Positions 34,711 to 45,325 of a DNA stretch of 64,000 nt are shown here, in pieces; within the stretch, counting starts at the first letter, position 1; each line of letters starts with the position of its first letter. A program made the translations under genes and the position numbers. Source of the stretch: Beaufortia kweichowensis (Eukaryota; Chordata; Actinopteri; Cypriniformes; Gastromyzontidae); NCBI GenBank assembly GCA_019155185.1, contig CM032801.1:18587046-18651045 (forward strand), given 5' to 3'. The notes beneath the pieces were generated by a model. That model saw only the letters and a program-made list of their open reading frames with translations. It was not told the origin of the DNA and did no database searches.

Positions 34711-35935
34711 GTTCCCTTTCAAGGGAACTCCTCTGCGTGAATGTGTCTGAAGCACGTATGTCAAATCCGCCGAATGGCAATCCGCAACGTCACAGGTGGG
34801 GTGACGTCAGGACCAGGAAGTATAAAAGACCCCGGAACGATATCACTTTAGTTTCTGTGCCTTCAGCTGCGCGTTGTGTTTGTCTGTTTGTTTGGCAGTT
34901 CTTTAAAAAGATAAGAAAAAGTATGGTCGTGTGTTCCTCCCTGTCTGCGATTCATTACGGGCAGGGATACATACGATCTTTGTGTGTTGTGTTTGTGGGA
35001 GTGGAGCATGCGCTCGAAAAAGCTGGCTGTGTACACTGTCCGCTCCTGGCTTGCGTGCTTCGAGGAGCATGGCCCGCCACTCGATTCCCGCCGCGGTAGC
35101 TCCGTTCCTGCTGAGGAATGGATCTTGTCGATAGGCTGGAGACGGGCGGCGCCCTATCCCCGCCTCACTCTGCAATGTTCGCTCTCACTCCTGGCCAGAA
35201 AGCACGCGGTGCGTCTACTTCTGCCCAGAGTGGGAGCCCACAGCTCCAGCTATCCTCCTTTGAGGAGGTGGATGGCCAGTGTGGTGGAAACGGGGAAAGC
35301 GAAGAACCCACCTCGCTTCCCCCCATGTATGAGGAGCTGGTGGAGGTGGTAACGCAGGCAGTCGCTCAGCTGAGGCTCGACTGGCCCGCCAAAGTGCACA
35401 GCGCTCGTCCACCGAATCAGTTAGACGAGCACTTTCTAAAACCAAAAACGCCACCTCCACGCCGGGGCCTGGCATTCGTTCCGGACCCCCACAGTGAGCT
35501 ATGTTGGAGCAGTGAGTACTCCAACATTGTGGGAGCGGGGGAGCACGGGTACGTGGCGATGCCCAGGGTTAAACAGACGCTTACCATCGTCCCTGAAGGC
35601 ATTGCTCACCAAGCCGTTTAGAACTATGCGCTGGTGGGCAAGGCTTACGCCGCAGCAGGTCAGGCTGGAGCATGCCTTCACATCATCTCAATGTTCCAGG
35701 CCTACCAAGCTGACCTGCTGCGGCACTTGGATGAGGGTGAGGGAGTTGATCCCGATTAAGTTAAAGAACTGCGTCGGGCCACTGATGTCTCTCTTAGGGC
35801 CATCAAAGAGTCCGCCAAGGCAGTCGGCCGCTTGAACCTTTCTGACTCAAGGCGAGTGGGGCTCCGGGTGGCACTCTCGGCCTACGCAGCCGAAGATGGA
35901 TCTGAGGGCCATCATTCAGGCTAAGAAGGCCGGGG
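34711..35935 (+). mobile_element. DIRS-type retrotransposon, 5' end with gag remnant
   Basis: The satellite stops at a perfect 8-bp inverted repeat GTTCCCTT-tc-AAGGGAAC (34,711-34,728), then gives a TATA-like tataaaag (34,821). Gag remnants follow. The terminal CCCTTTCAAGGGAACTC and the proteins resemble zebrafish and carp DIRS-1 elements, from recall. The tyrosine recombinase, RT and right end are absent: the element is cut by L1-type sequence near 35,935. Confidence 0.75.
34920..35880 (+). pseudogene. DIRS Gag-like protein remnant
   Basis: Fragments in two to three frames include VGVEHALEKAGCVHC (a Cys/His cluster), then FEEVDGQCGGNGE, PPMYEELVEVVTQAVAQLRL, LDEHFLKPKTPPPRRGLAFV and YSNIVGAGEHGYVAMPRVKQ. 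After a frameshift there are HIISMFQAYQADLLRHLDEG and LRRATDVSLRAIKESAKAVG. This order matches teleost DIRS Gag. At least two frameshifts and an in-frame stop (after EGVDPD) break it, so it is a pseudogene. Confidence 0.75.
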
Positions 35936-37722
35936 CAAAAAAGGGTCCTGACTACTCGGTCAGGATCTCCAAATCAAGCCCCTGGAACAATAAAATCCTT
36001 TCTAAAATGTTAGCCCTTCGCCAAGAAACCATATTACCCTCAATTGTGTTGGATGATCAGACAGGCTTCGTCATTAATTTTTCAATATACGACGCTTGTT
36101 TGATATCCTTTATGACCCAACCCCACTTGAGGCCCCAGAAATGCTACTATCGCTCGATGCTGAAAAAGCCTTTGACCGGGTGGAGTGGGATTATCTTTTT
36201 TTACTCTTAATCAATTCGGTTTTGGTTCTCAATTTATTTCGAGGGTAAAGGTGCTTTATTGCTCACCTTTATCACCTCTCTTATTCGCTATTGCTGCCAA
36301 ACCTCTGGCGATCACATTGCGTGGGGAGGCGTCATATGAGGGAATACAGAGAAAAGGCTTACCAAAAACACTTTGCCTATTAGAGGATTTAGGTAAAGTA
36401 TCAGGGTATAAAGTTAATTTACAAAGAGTAAGATTATGCCAGTGAATGCTACAGCCAGGGTGATGATATTTAATGCATTTCCTCAAAATAAATACATATA
36501 AAATCAAATATTTGGGAATCTGGGTCACACATTATTTTAAAAATCTTTTTAAAGTTAATTTTCCCCCCTGCTGCTTTGCCTGAAAGAAGATCTGAAGCGT
36601 TCAAATTTGTTGCCTCTTTTATTAGATACTACAGCTGCATCGTCAACAAAGGATTATCTCTCCCTAATTTCCAGTTTTATTATTGGGCTGCCAATTTAAA
36701 GACCAGGTTATACTGGAAAGAATCCACAATCTCTGACCTTACTCCTAAATGGTTCAAATGAGAGGTATCATCCTGTAGAACTGCTTCTTTGTATGCCCTG
36801 TTCTGTTCCCACTTTTTCAGAATTTTGCAAGTTTGAAGTTTTATATCAACACACTGTATTAATTTCCCATCTCAACCACCCAATTTTCTTCTAGAATCTA
36901 TTTTGTTACTTAATCTTTGCTCCAAATAGTCTATTGGGGCAATTTATATATATTCTCATAATCTGGAACCCTTGAGCCAGTTAAGAATTCAGTAGGAGGA
37001 GGAGCTGGGGGAACAAATTTTAGATGGAATTTGGGGGGGAAGCATTAGATAGAATACACTCCTCTTCAATTTATTTACGACATACAGTCATCCAATTTAA
37101 AGTGATACATCGTCTTCACTGGTCGAAAACTAAACTTACAAAGTTTGTACCTTGTCGATCTATGTGTGACCAGTCTTGGGACAAGCACCGGCCACACTTT
37201 GCATATGTTTTGGTTAAATAATTTCTGGCAGTCAATATTCTTGTCCTGTGTCTTGTCCAAAAGTTCTTTCAAAGGGTTTTAGAGATACGAATAGAACCTT
37301 CTGCTACTACTGCAATATTTGGAGTAGTCCCACAAGATACCTACTTTAAAAGACATGAAACTTTTGCATCTCTTTTGGCTAGGTGACTTACTGTATACTT
37401 CTTAAATAGTAAGAAAACTTCCCTCCAGCATTCAAGGTATCGATCTGACATCTGAGAATATTGATCACAGAAGGATGTGCTCAAAAATTTTATGATGTGT
37501 GGCAACCATTCTTGACTTATTTAAAATATGCATGTTACTAGGGTACTGTCTAGCACTGCAGACTCTGTGTTGCATGTAGATACCTTTTCTTTTCTTTCTT
37601 TCTGCATCCTATTGATCAAATTTTATTGATTGTGTTTTTTCTTTGTGTTTATTTCTGTACAATCTGTGTCATGTTGTACATGATATGTCATGCAGTATAT
37701 GTATATGGATGCATATATATAT
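35935..37722 (+). mobile_element. L1-clade LINE remnant
   Basis: The fragment starts abruptly within ORF2 and runs to a T-rich tail near 37,600-37,690. The reverse transcriptase is described separately. The 3' part retains scattered L1-like pieces (LSLPNFQFYYWAANLKT near 36,650), and the remainder is too decayed to align by eye. The left junction with DIRS sequence near 35,935 is approximate. Confidence 0.75.
35960..36540 (+). pseudogene. L1-type reverse transcriptase fragment
   Basis: Visible blocks are NKILSKMLALRQETILPSIV, DDQTGFV, LDAEKAFDRVEW (36,153-36,188, motif A with Asp), SPLSPLLFAIAAKPLAI (motif B) and GKVSGYKVNL. The F/Y-A-DD block between motif B and GKVSGYKVN is missing, a deletion of the catalytic centre. 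Three or more frameshifts occur. Confidence 0.85.
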
Positions 37723-38185
37723 TGTAGGAAAAAATTATGATTGGCTCCTGGCTTGCTTTCGCCAATGTAAGAAAAAATGATGATGATGCAGAAGATCTCT
37801 CAATGAAGAAGTAGTTTATTGAAGTGTTGCAGTAACAAAGTAACAGAGTCAGAATGAACTGAATATCCTAAGCTCAAACCTTTTATACAAATACATTGTA
37901 CTACCCTTAATGTAAATGAAGTTGCTCCTATCGTAACATCTGTCATCTGTATGTTAACGAAGTTCTGACACTCTATTGTCTGAGATGGTTCTCTGTGTCC
38001 CACACCCCATTCCCATTTTACAATTGGAGACCATTTGCTTAGGATGTCCCAAATGGTCTAGACCTAACAACATAAATGTTGCCTTATTTCATCTTTATGA
38101 TAATTAAGCCATTTAGGGAAATCAGCATGATCAAACATATATTATGGAGTGGAATCTGGGTCGGGGCAGACTATAGATTCTTACA
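37723..38185 (-). mobile_element. 3' LTR (463 bp) of a minus-strand LTR retrotransposon
   Basis: It has TG...CA ends (tgtagg and ttcttaca on the plus strand). On the minus strand a TATAAAA box lies at 37,887-37,881 and AATAAA at 37,820-37,815, correctly ordered. A polypurine tract lies directly outside its right edge, which marks it as the 3' LTR of an element whose interior lies to the right. L1-derived sequence lies to its left. Confidence 0.85.
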
Positions 38186-38186
38186 G

Positions 38187-38196
38187 TCCCCCCTTT
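38187..38196 (-). promoter_or_regulatory. Polypurine tract
   Basis: The minus strand reads AAAGGGGGGA immediately upstream of the LTR start at 38,185. This is the plus-strand priming site of reverse transcription in LTR retroelements. Confidence 0.85.
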
Positions 38197-39408
38197 GATG
38201 CTCTTGGCCCAAAAGAAGCATCACATCCACTCCCGTTACACAGATAACACTTCCCTTACCGGGCAGGTGCCCAGTGGCTGTGAAGCCCTGCCTTAGGTTG
38301 TTCTCCTCTGGCCACTGGAGAATCTTACCCATCATTGGGTCGACACCTTATGCACACTGGTTATCGCTCAATCCAGTTAGACAAAATGATCATAGAGTGT
38401 TTTTAAAATTTTGCAATATGAAATACAATAAATGTTCTTAGGGTTGGGATAGGAGCACTCGAGAACCATAAAACAAATGGGATTGACTAAATGTTATAAC
38501 AGTACAACAAATAGCCAATAGTCAAAGAAGCAAATACATCAATCATTAAGCAACATATGTGTGTGTATGTATATGCTTGTGTGTATGTGCTTGTGCGTAT
38601 TTGCTTGTTTGTGTGTTTTAAGCTTGCACATGTATTGTTTCTTCATGTGCATTCTGTCCTACTTTATCAATGTGAACATCCTTTATCCACATGTGTGTAT
38701 TCAATAGACAATAATATATTTTCTGCATTCAAGCATGCATATATTTGTGTCTTTCTAGTGTTGTGCAATGTGTCTTTGTCCATTTCTTTGTGTGGGTATG
38801 TCTTTTGCCCACGTTTTCCATCTCTGTGGTAAGACTGCTATCCATAGTCTCTGAAAATGATTTGATCTCTTTCAATCACTGGTGTTGTTGCTTCTGGTCT
38901 GTGCCATTCCATCAGGTCCATCCATATCATTGTGGGTTTCAGGGCTTCTAGGTCTTTTAGCTCTGGAGATCTGGATTTTGCCGGTCTGGGAATCTCATCA
39001 TCATCCTTCCTTCATTGTTTCTTCCTTGAGAAAAGTCCCCTGGCTCCACTGGTTCTACTAGCCTTCCTGTTCTTCAAATGACCGGATCATCTTTCTCCAC
39101 GAGGTTACACGTTTCAGACAAACATCTCAGTGATAATATCTGAAAAAAGAACAAAAAGAAGACCCCCTTTTCTCCACAATAGTCTTCTCAAATTCAAAAC
39201 AATCAAGAATACAGAAATTTAATCACATCCAATTAAATAATTTCTCATAAATTACATTTGAATATTAATGCCATTAACACATTCAGAAATTATAAAGAAT
39301 CTTCCCCTTTTGATCATAAAACAATTCCTCATTCTACATCAGTATCTGCTTGTTACTGAACTACAGTCATGTATTGCTGTGTCTGGCAAGGTGTGAAATC
39401 ACGGTAAC

Positions 39409-39627
39409 CTATCTTTCTTTGGTGTGAAAAGTGACACCTTTTCTCGCCTTGTGTCCCATTTTTCCACATGTAAAACAAACAACTTCATGATAATCAAACA
39501 ACTCCAAACAATACCTTGCTTTGTGACCATCCTTTCCACATGCATGACAGACAAAATTTTGATGAGATCTCTCTTTGTGGTGGCAATGTCTTACAATGTA
39601 ACCAGCTTTTCCACATGCATAACACAT
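39409..39627 (-). pseudogene. Gag nucleocapsid with three zinc knuckles
   Basis: There are three CX2CX4HX4C-type repeats in 73 residues. The first is CYACGKAGYIVRHC, with Tyr at the His position. The second, CHACGKDGHKARYC, is intact. The third is CFTCGKMGHKARKG, with the last Cys changed to Gly. Only the middle knuckle keeps all ligands. Three-knuckle nucleocapsids are less common than one or two. Confidence 0.8.
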
Positions 39628-39691
39628 AACATTGTGGTTTGGTTTTTTAACACTTATTGCTGAAACAGGACAAGATATTTTTGAGTTAACA

Positions 39692-40155
39692 TTAGTGTTG
39701 TAAAATTGTCATTTTAGCAATAATGTCATCATAGTCAAATAGGTGTGTTACAAGCATTGTCACAGCAGAAAGGGTGGCTTGGTCACACTTGTTAATTAAA
39801 GCAGATTTAAAGCTTACATCATTCTTATTAACATCAGGATTGCCACTAAAGGTTTTGAATGTCTCCAGCAATCGTTTTGCAAATGCCATAGGATGTTCCC
39901 TTTCCTCATTTGGAATTCATATATTTTGTCCCAGTTAACTGACATGACACCTAAAACTTGCAAGCAATGCCTGTTTCCTTTCTGACTTATTTGCAGTTCT
40001 GTCCTTTTTACTTTCTGAGTTAAAGCTCCAGACAAAGTGTCAGGCAAGCACATTCTGAGCGATACACATGCATCACCATTTGTAAATTTTAAAAACCTCA
40101 GTAAATCTAACGGATCTCGCTTGGCAGGATCAAATTTTCCAATATTCTCAATCAC
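39692..40155 (-). pseudogene. Gag capsid-like region
   Basis: The frame at 40,155 opens with IENIGKFDPAKRDPLDLLRF and continues VSLRMCLPDTLSGAL, helical residues typical of retroviral or gypsy capsids. A shift near 39,890 passes to a second frame with AFAKRLLETFKTFSGNPDVN and ALINKCDQATLSAV. The region precedes three zinc knuckles, as in Gag. No closer family assignment is possible by eye. Confidence 0.6.
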
Positions 40156-40294
40156 ACCTTCTATTCATGGGGATTAAACCCTCTGACCATGTTGGAGGTC
40201 ACTGGTTCTTCTCCTTCACTAGCTGCATAGTAGGTGGTGAGTATGAATTGAAGCCATAGGGAATCTAGTTGCACAGTCAGAGCACTGGTTACTG

Positions 40295-40597
40295 CTAAGT
40301 GATTGGGAATCTGCCTTGCAATCTTCCCTGATGTTTTTCATCAAACTGGCAAGCAGATGTGGCTTCCTCTAAATCGTTGGACAATGTTTTTACATTGCTA
40401 TTGTTAGTTCTAAGATGTGTGATTTCATTCTGCATCATGATTATTTCCTCCTTCAGTCTAGAATGAAGCTGCTCTTTTTCAGCCTCCACATCATCTAGTC
40501 TTCTCTTTGTTACTTTATATGATGCAAAAACAGCCTGAAGTACATTGGCAACTTTTCCCTTTTTGTTTTTAGGCATTTTCATATAACTCTCATACAC
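40295..40597 (-). pseudogene. Gag N-terminal coiled-coil region
   Basis: The open frame contains KGKVANVLQAVFASYKVTKR and then VEAEKEQLHSRLKEEIIMMQ, heptad-like and strongly charged, so probably a coiled coil. It lies just upstream, on the same strand, of the capsid and zinc-knuckle pieces. A start near 40,576 (in-frame ATG before PKNKKG) is plausible. The frame breaks before the capsid part. Confidence 0.6.
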
Positions 40598-41149
40598 AGT
40601 ACGTTGGGATTAAAACAATTATACAGTTTAAAACTGTACATCGAGCAAACCGCACTACTTTGGGTTATTGTTTTAAACTTTACAGAGCCACTGTGTGTCG
40701 GGCATACAACACATTAAGTTTCAATTACGTTAGAAACTGTTCCATTATAATTCTGCCACCACACTATGTCGGGTTCATTCAGTTACTTTAGTCTTAACAG
40801 AATTTATAACAATCCAACAGCAAGTTTCAATTACTTTAGAAATTTCTCAACTTAAACGCTTTGCTTCAGTTACTTTAGAAACAATTATTCCAATACAACT
40901 CTGCCACCACACTGCTGTAGTGCATGACCCAGATCAGACACATTATATTTGGTTATATTTCTTAAATATAACTAAATACCCTCACCCACTCTAAAGCTAT
41001 GCGCTGGGGGTCTGTTGCAACTACCCCCAAACTTAGATGCAGAAACAGACCTCTGGTGACTATAGCAACCCATACTAAAGCTGCAAGATAAGACTGTTTT
41101 ACAACCCAAAGAAATGTAGGGAGATTCACTCTCTCCCTTCATTCACTTT

Positions 41150-42148
41150 GTGACAAACAAAGAAACTTTCTTTTTAAATGGTATAAAGGAGATGTATACA
41201 TGCTTATTTCTTCTTTTCCCATATAATATGTCATTGTTGTTTATGTTTTACTTGTAGTTTGATCCAAACCAGTTTAAATTAATGTTCTGCAATTACTGAT
41301 TTAACCATAATCACATGTAGACCATGTTTGGTATCTATGAGTTGCATTTTGCTTGAGTTTTATTAAACTCTTTAAAGTTTCTCAGTGGACATCCAATCAG
41401 CTTCCTTATGTAAAATACCTTTTTGGAAGACAAAGAGATAACTTTCCCTCTGAAAGTACAAGCTCTGATTGGATCACTCATATCTTTTACTGTATGACAT
41501 CTTCACGGTTTAAAGACACTCCTTTCTTAGCTCTATTTCCCTTTTTGGTGCTCTTCCCTTTCTGGCTCTTCCCTTCCTGTCCTTTTCTCTCTCGTGCTCC
41601 ACATCAACTGGGTCCTTCTAAGTGCCCTTGGGGTTTTAGCTCTTTTAGGGTCCTTTTGATGATGAGCTAGAGGAAGACTACACACGGACCCTAAGTTTGT
41701 GCCAGGCTGCTGCCTTGTCTTTCCATCTTTCAAAGACCCTCTGCCTCAGACTGGTTCTCTCTCTCATCGCTACAACTTTCAGCCAGGATAAACTGGAGCC
41801 TCAACAAACTGCATCAGGACACTTCCGTTTGATGGGCAAGACATGCAAGTATCATACTTAGTCTTATTAATGGATGCATAGAGCATCATTAATTCTTTAC
41901 AAAGATGCTACACAAATAGGAAACTGATGGTTGGTTCAGGCTGTTGATCTACTGAATATCAAATACTGCCATGAAGTCATATTTTATTCTTCTCTCTGTT
42001 TCAACTTCTTCTAATGCTAAAACTGTATGCATGTGTGTGTATGTGTGTTGCCTATAGGATAGTATTTGTTTAGTCTAGTGAATAAAGTCTTGTTTATATC
42101 ACACATGATGTTGTTTGTAGTTCATGTTCATAATCCGAGTCCCTAATC
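41150..42148 (+). mobile_element. Plus-strand LTR-like block, tentative
   Basis: A plausible LTR runs from TGTGACAAACAAAG (41,150) to CCCTAATCA (42,148). It carries a pyrimidine-rich stretch (41,540-41,600) and GAATAAAG at 42,078-42,085. It ends where a LINE 3' tail begins. I saw no convincing target duplication, and no primer site follows. It could be a solo LTR or non-LTR flank. Confidence 0.4.
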
Positions 42149-42597
42149 ATTCAATTCAATTCAATTTTATTTGTATAGCGCTTTCTCACAAGGGTCATTG
42201 TACCAAAGCAGCTTTACATGTATGGAGAGATAACAGTCAGTGGTCAGGATTCAAAAACTCTTTAAGAGAGAAAAAATAGGTTCTTGACTGCAGAAGATGG
42301 GACAACGGTGCAACCTTCTATAAAGATGTTTGTTGGAGCTATTTGGTTCAATAATCAAAACCTCTGTCTTATTGGGGTTAAGTAGAAGGAAGTTGTTTGC
42401 CATCCATTTTCTAATATCGTTGACACAGTCTATTAGCCTAGAAAAACAATGGGTTTGTCAGGTTCTGAGGAAATATAAAGCTGGAGTATCGTCAGTGTAA
42501 CAGTGGAAGTTGATGTCATGTTTCTTAATAATATCTCAGAGGGAAGCATATATAATCGCGTAAGACAATAGGACCAAGAACTGATCCCTGTGTCACA
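42149..42597 (-). mobile_element. L2/CR1-like LINE 3' segment with RT fragment, minus strand
   Basis: The plus strand starts attcaattcaattcaat followed by TTTATTTGTATAGCGC, the reverse complement of the 3' end of a widespread teleost LINE-type repeat. On the minus strand, 42,597-42,300 reads GSVLGP-like residues, then HCYTDD (a variant of the Y-A-DD catalytic box, Ala changed to Thr), then MANNFLLLNPNKTEVLI. The rest of the RT is deleted directly to the 3' tail. The endonuclease at 45,770-46,990 on the same strand is probably the other half. Confidence 0.8.
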
Positions 42598-43316
42598 TGC
42601 TGTGGATTTCCCATCTCCCAATTTTGAAGAAATACTCAAAGGTCTTTGGGTTATGATACCAAAAGAATAGACTTTATTGTGAAAACAATCAAGCCGAGCC
42701 CATCTTTAGATGAAACTGAGGGCTGTTTGGTTGAACAGGGTTTATATAGGTTGGTTTGCACACATACATCTCATTTTGTTTTACCTGGGGGTTTTGGATT
42801 TTTCCATTATGTTGAAACTAGATGTTAAAGGGCCTTTTGTAAAAACATGTGATCCTGCTGACGTACCAGCACACACAGAAATATGACATCCTGCTGACTT
42901 ACCAGCACACACAGAAACATATGATACATGACTCCTTTATATTTTTAATCGTAGAATAACTAGTACATAATTCATTTTATCATTTTATGATTAATAAAAT
43001 CTTCTTCATAGACGTTTACGTCTCACTTTCTCCGGAGTGCTATTTTATGATTCAGTTTCTCAGTTACTGCTATTGACTAAAATAAAGTCACCATGTTTCA
43101 TTACCACAAGACTAAATCATGCTACGGCACTTCAGAAGAGTATCAGGCCAAACGTCTCCCTTCATATTCATTTAATTAGCTTAGCTAGAAAAGAGTAAAA
43201 GACCTTAATTCACTAATTCACTTAATTCAGTTAATGTTAAAGCATGTGCATACAATTGGTTCTGCCTCATAAAATAAAATAATAATCAAAATAAATACAT
43301 AATACAAATATACCAT
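42598..43316 (-). mobile_element. Solo LTR, minus strand (inverted partner of 62.7-63.6 kb)
   Basis: The plus-strand edge TGCTGTGG (42,598) is the LTR 3' end in reverse. The minus strand has TATATAAA at 42,748-42,741 and AATAAA at 42,678-42,673. Its sequence matches the LTR at 62,690-63,587 in inverted orientation over most of its length, including the run that reads cgtagcatgatttag in the 63-kb copy. The other end stops near 43,316 against GC-rich tandem DNA, so the LTR is probably truncated there. Confidence 0.8.
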
Positions 43317-43319
43317 GTC

Positions 43320-43800
43320 TCTTGCTCTCGAGTCCGCCGGCTGCCCGCCTCCGAGTCCCCGGCGGGGACTGAATTGCAGCCGGGGACTCGGAGGCGACGG
43401 CAGCCGGGGACTTCAGGAGGCGGCGGCAGCCGAGGGGACTTCGGAGGCGGCGGCAGCGGGGACTGAGCGGCGGCAGCGAGGACTTCGAGGCGGCGGCAGC
43501 GGGGACTCGGGCTGGCGGCAGCGAGGGACTTCAGGCGGCGGCGGCAGCCGGGACTCGGGCTTACGGCAGCCGGGACTTCGAGGCGGCGGCAGCGGGGACT
43601 CGGAGGCGGCGGCAGCCGGGACTTCGGAGGCGGCGGCAGCAGGAGACTTTCGAGCCGGCGGCAGCGGGCTAACTTCAGGCGGGACTCGCGAGGACTTCAG
43701 GCGGCAAGCCGGGGACTTCGAGGCGGCGGCAGCCGGGACTTCAGGAGGCTTAACGGCAGCCCGGGACTCGGAGGCGGCGGCAGCCGGGACTCGGAGGACT
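43320..43800. repeat. GC-rich imperfect minisatellite
   Basis: The core gaggcggcggcagccggga with ctcg or cttc spacers recurs about every 21-30 bases. The block is over 70 percent GC in a window that is mostly AT-rich. One plus-strand frame stays open for 168 residues (repeated EAAAAG), but this follows from the repeat and is not evidence of a gene. The repeat may be an expanded 3' part of the adjoining minus-strand Gag-like region. Confidence 0.85.
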
Positions 43801-43817
43801 GACTACCTAAGGACAAA

Positions 43818-44530
43818 CTAGAGACAGATGACTTTGGACATGGTTCCCCAGGAGCAAACAGACTTGGGCTGGCCTACAGTGGAGAGATTACTAGGAGCTG
43901 GGGCAATTTGAGGGGAAAACCTGCTCTGTGACACAGCTGCACCAGAGGTATGACTACCTAGACACAAACTACAGACAGAAGGTTGCCATCTTTGAGGAGT
44001 TTGGCCCTGGGACAGTGTTTCAGCAGCTTGACTATAACGACTAGTCTGGGGTGGAGCCACTGCGCTTAACCGAGAAGAACCAAAGTTAAGTCGACTGGGG
44101 CTGCGTTGAGACTGCATATATGAATTACAAGGAAGGCTACTTGCACCCTGTGCCAGGCCAGAGGTATAGGAAGTTGTTAACTGACTAAAGCCCCCTTGGG
44201 AGCCGGAAGCATACAAGATCTGGGACGCCTTACTGCCAGTGGGCTGGCTAGAAACAGCTGCAGGCAAGGAAACACGAGTAGAATATGCAGGGGTATACTG
44301 ACTTGAGATACTTAGAGACTGCGGGGACAAATCACCAAAACTTCCACTTCCTCCCTGTGCAGAAACCAACTGACTACTGCCAACGCTGCGCTTGACTGAC
44401 GTGGAGCACTGGACAAATACACCCTTGTATCACTTGAGGGCTGACTAGACACTCCCACAGGTAAAGAACCAAGCTTGCTAGTAGTCACTGAACTAAGGGA
44501 ATACAGAGTAGAGATCTCTTGAGATGACAT
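43818..44530 (-). pseudogene. Ser/Gln/Pro-rich C-terminal part of a Gag-like protein
   Basis: Two overlapping minus-strand frames carry low-complexity residues (SSQPTGSKASQILYASGSQG, SQGQTPQRWQPSVCSLCLGS). They continue the neighbouring Gag-like ORF after a frame change at about 44,560. One CSLCLGSH stretch might be a zinc-knuckle start but is incomplete. I do not recognise a domain. Coding status is uncertain. Confidence 0.4.
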
Positions 44531-44582
44531 GGGAAAAATATTTGAGAGGCGACCATATTAGCTGGGACTGAGTCTGGGAACT

Positions 44583-45197
44583 CTAGAGCGAGGAGTCTGG
44601 GAACTCTAGGGCGGAGTCTGGGAATTCTAGGGCGGAGTCTGGGAACTCTAGGGCGGAGTCTGGGAACTCTAGGGCGGCCATCTTGGCCGGGACATGGGGC
44701 TCTGGGTCGGCCATCTTGAGCTGGCGGAAGACAGGACTCTCGGGAGCAGCCATCCTGGCCGCGGCAGAACACTCGGGAGCAGCCATCCTGGCCGCGGCAG
44801 AACACTCGGGAGCGGCCATCTTGGCCGCGGCAGAACTCTCGGCGCTGCCATCTTGGCGCTGCAGAACTTTCGGGCGGCCATCATGGCGCTGGCAAGAGCC
44901 TCGGGGCTGACCATCTCGACCAGGCGGCTTAAAGGCGGCACCCCACCAACCAGCCAACACCCAATCCACACTCTCCACCAAGCCTCCAGATGGCCCCCAT
45001 CCAGACAACTTGGCCCATGTAGCGTCGTTAAGACCCCAGAGAAACAGACACTTCTGGTTGTCTTCGGGAAGCCCCGATATCATCCCAAAGGCTGCGAAGC
45101 ACAGGGCGTAGGCCTCGACGGATTCCTCCTCCTGGCCCCGATAGAGGAAAGCCTTGGCATGGGCGGCTACGGACGGGCTGGGAGTTGTGGGATCCAT
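44583..45197 (-). CDS. Repeat-rich Gag-like protein of a truncated LTR element
   Basis: A 205-codon ORF has an in-frame ATG at 45,197-45,195, about 130 bases inside the adjoining LTR. The N-terminal half (about 95 residues) is globular, with EEESVEAYALCFAAFGMISG and LFLWGLNDATWAKLSGWG, a pattern reminiscent of retrotransposon capsids. The C-terminal half consists of AAAKMAAPECS-type repeats and four ALEFPDS repeats. No protease or RT follows. Similar ORFs occur in cyprinid genomes as I recall, and a search would settle it. It is the longest intact coding frame with an ATG that I can support in the window, but expression is unknown. Confidence 0.55.
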   Translation of the reverse strand: MDPTTPSPSVAAHAKAFLYRGQEEESVEAYALCFAAFGMISGLPEDNQKCLFLWGLNDATWAKLSGWGPSGGLVESVDWVLAGWWGAAFKPPGRDGQPRGSCQRHDGRPKVLQRQDGSAESSAAAKMAAPECSAAARMAAPECSAAARMAAPESPVFRQLKMADPEPHVPAKMAALEFPDSALEFPDSALEFPDSALEFPDSSL

Positions 45198-45325
45198 GAC
45201 ATGCAACAGAAGGGAAAAAAACAAAACAAACAGATAATCCAGACAGACAGAAATAATCCAAAAAACTTCACGGCACGACAAAAAACAGAGAGTTCAAAAA
45301 GTCTTCTTTTTTCGGTCCGGTATAC

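Larger units (their letters stand above)
38188..41140 (-). mobile_element. Internal region of the minus-strand LTR element, pol deleted
   Basis: Reading right to left there is an untranslated leader (about 41,140-40,600), Gag (40,597-39,409), and then about 1.2 kb without recognisable coding up to the polypurine tract. Protease, RT and integrase are missing, so the element is internally deleted. The leader has an imperfect repeat of caattac-ttagaaa and tctgccaccacact (40,715-40,770 and 40,825-40,915). I could not identify a primer site or the 5' LTR. Confidence 0.7.

Noticed and set aside
38557..38951. Plus-strand ORF with Cys/Val/Phe-rich residues
   Set aside because: Driven by a TGTGTATGT-type low-complexity run antisense to the deleted LTR element; no homology recognised.
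42646..42828. Twin ORF pair (also at 63,357-63,539) as a short conserved protein
   Set aside because: Both lie inside the inverted LTR pair and cover its TATA and poly-A region; similarity is that of the LTR.
43315..43821. 168-residue plus-strand ORF with EAAAAG repeats
   Set aside because: It is created by a GC-rich tandem repeat with few possible stops; unit length varies without regard to codon phase.
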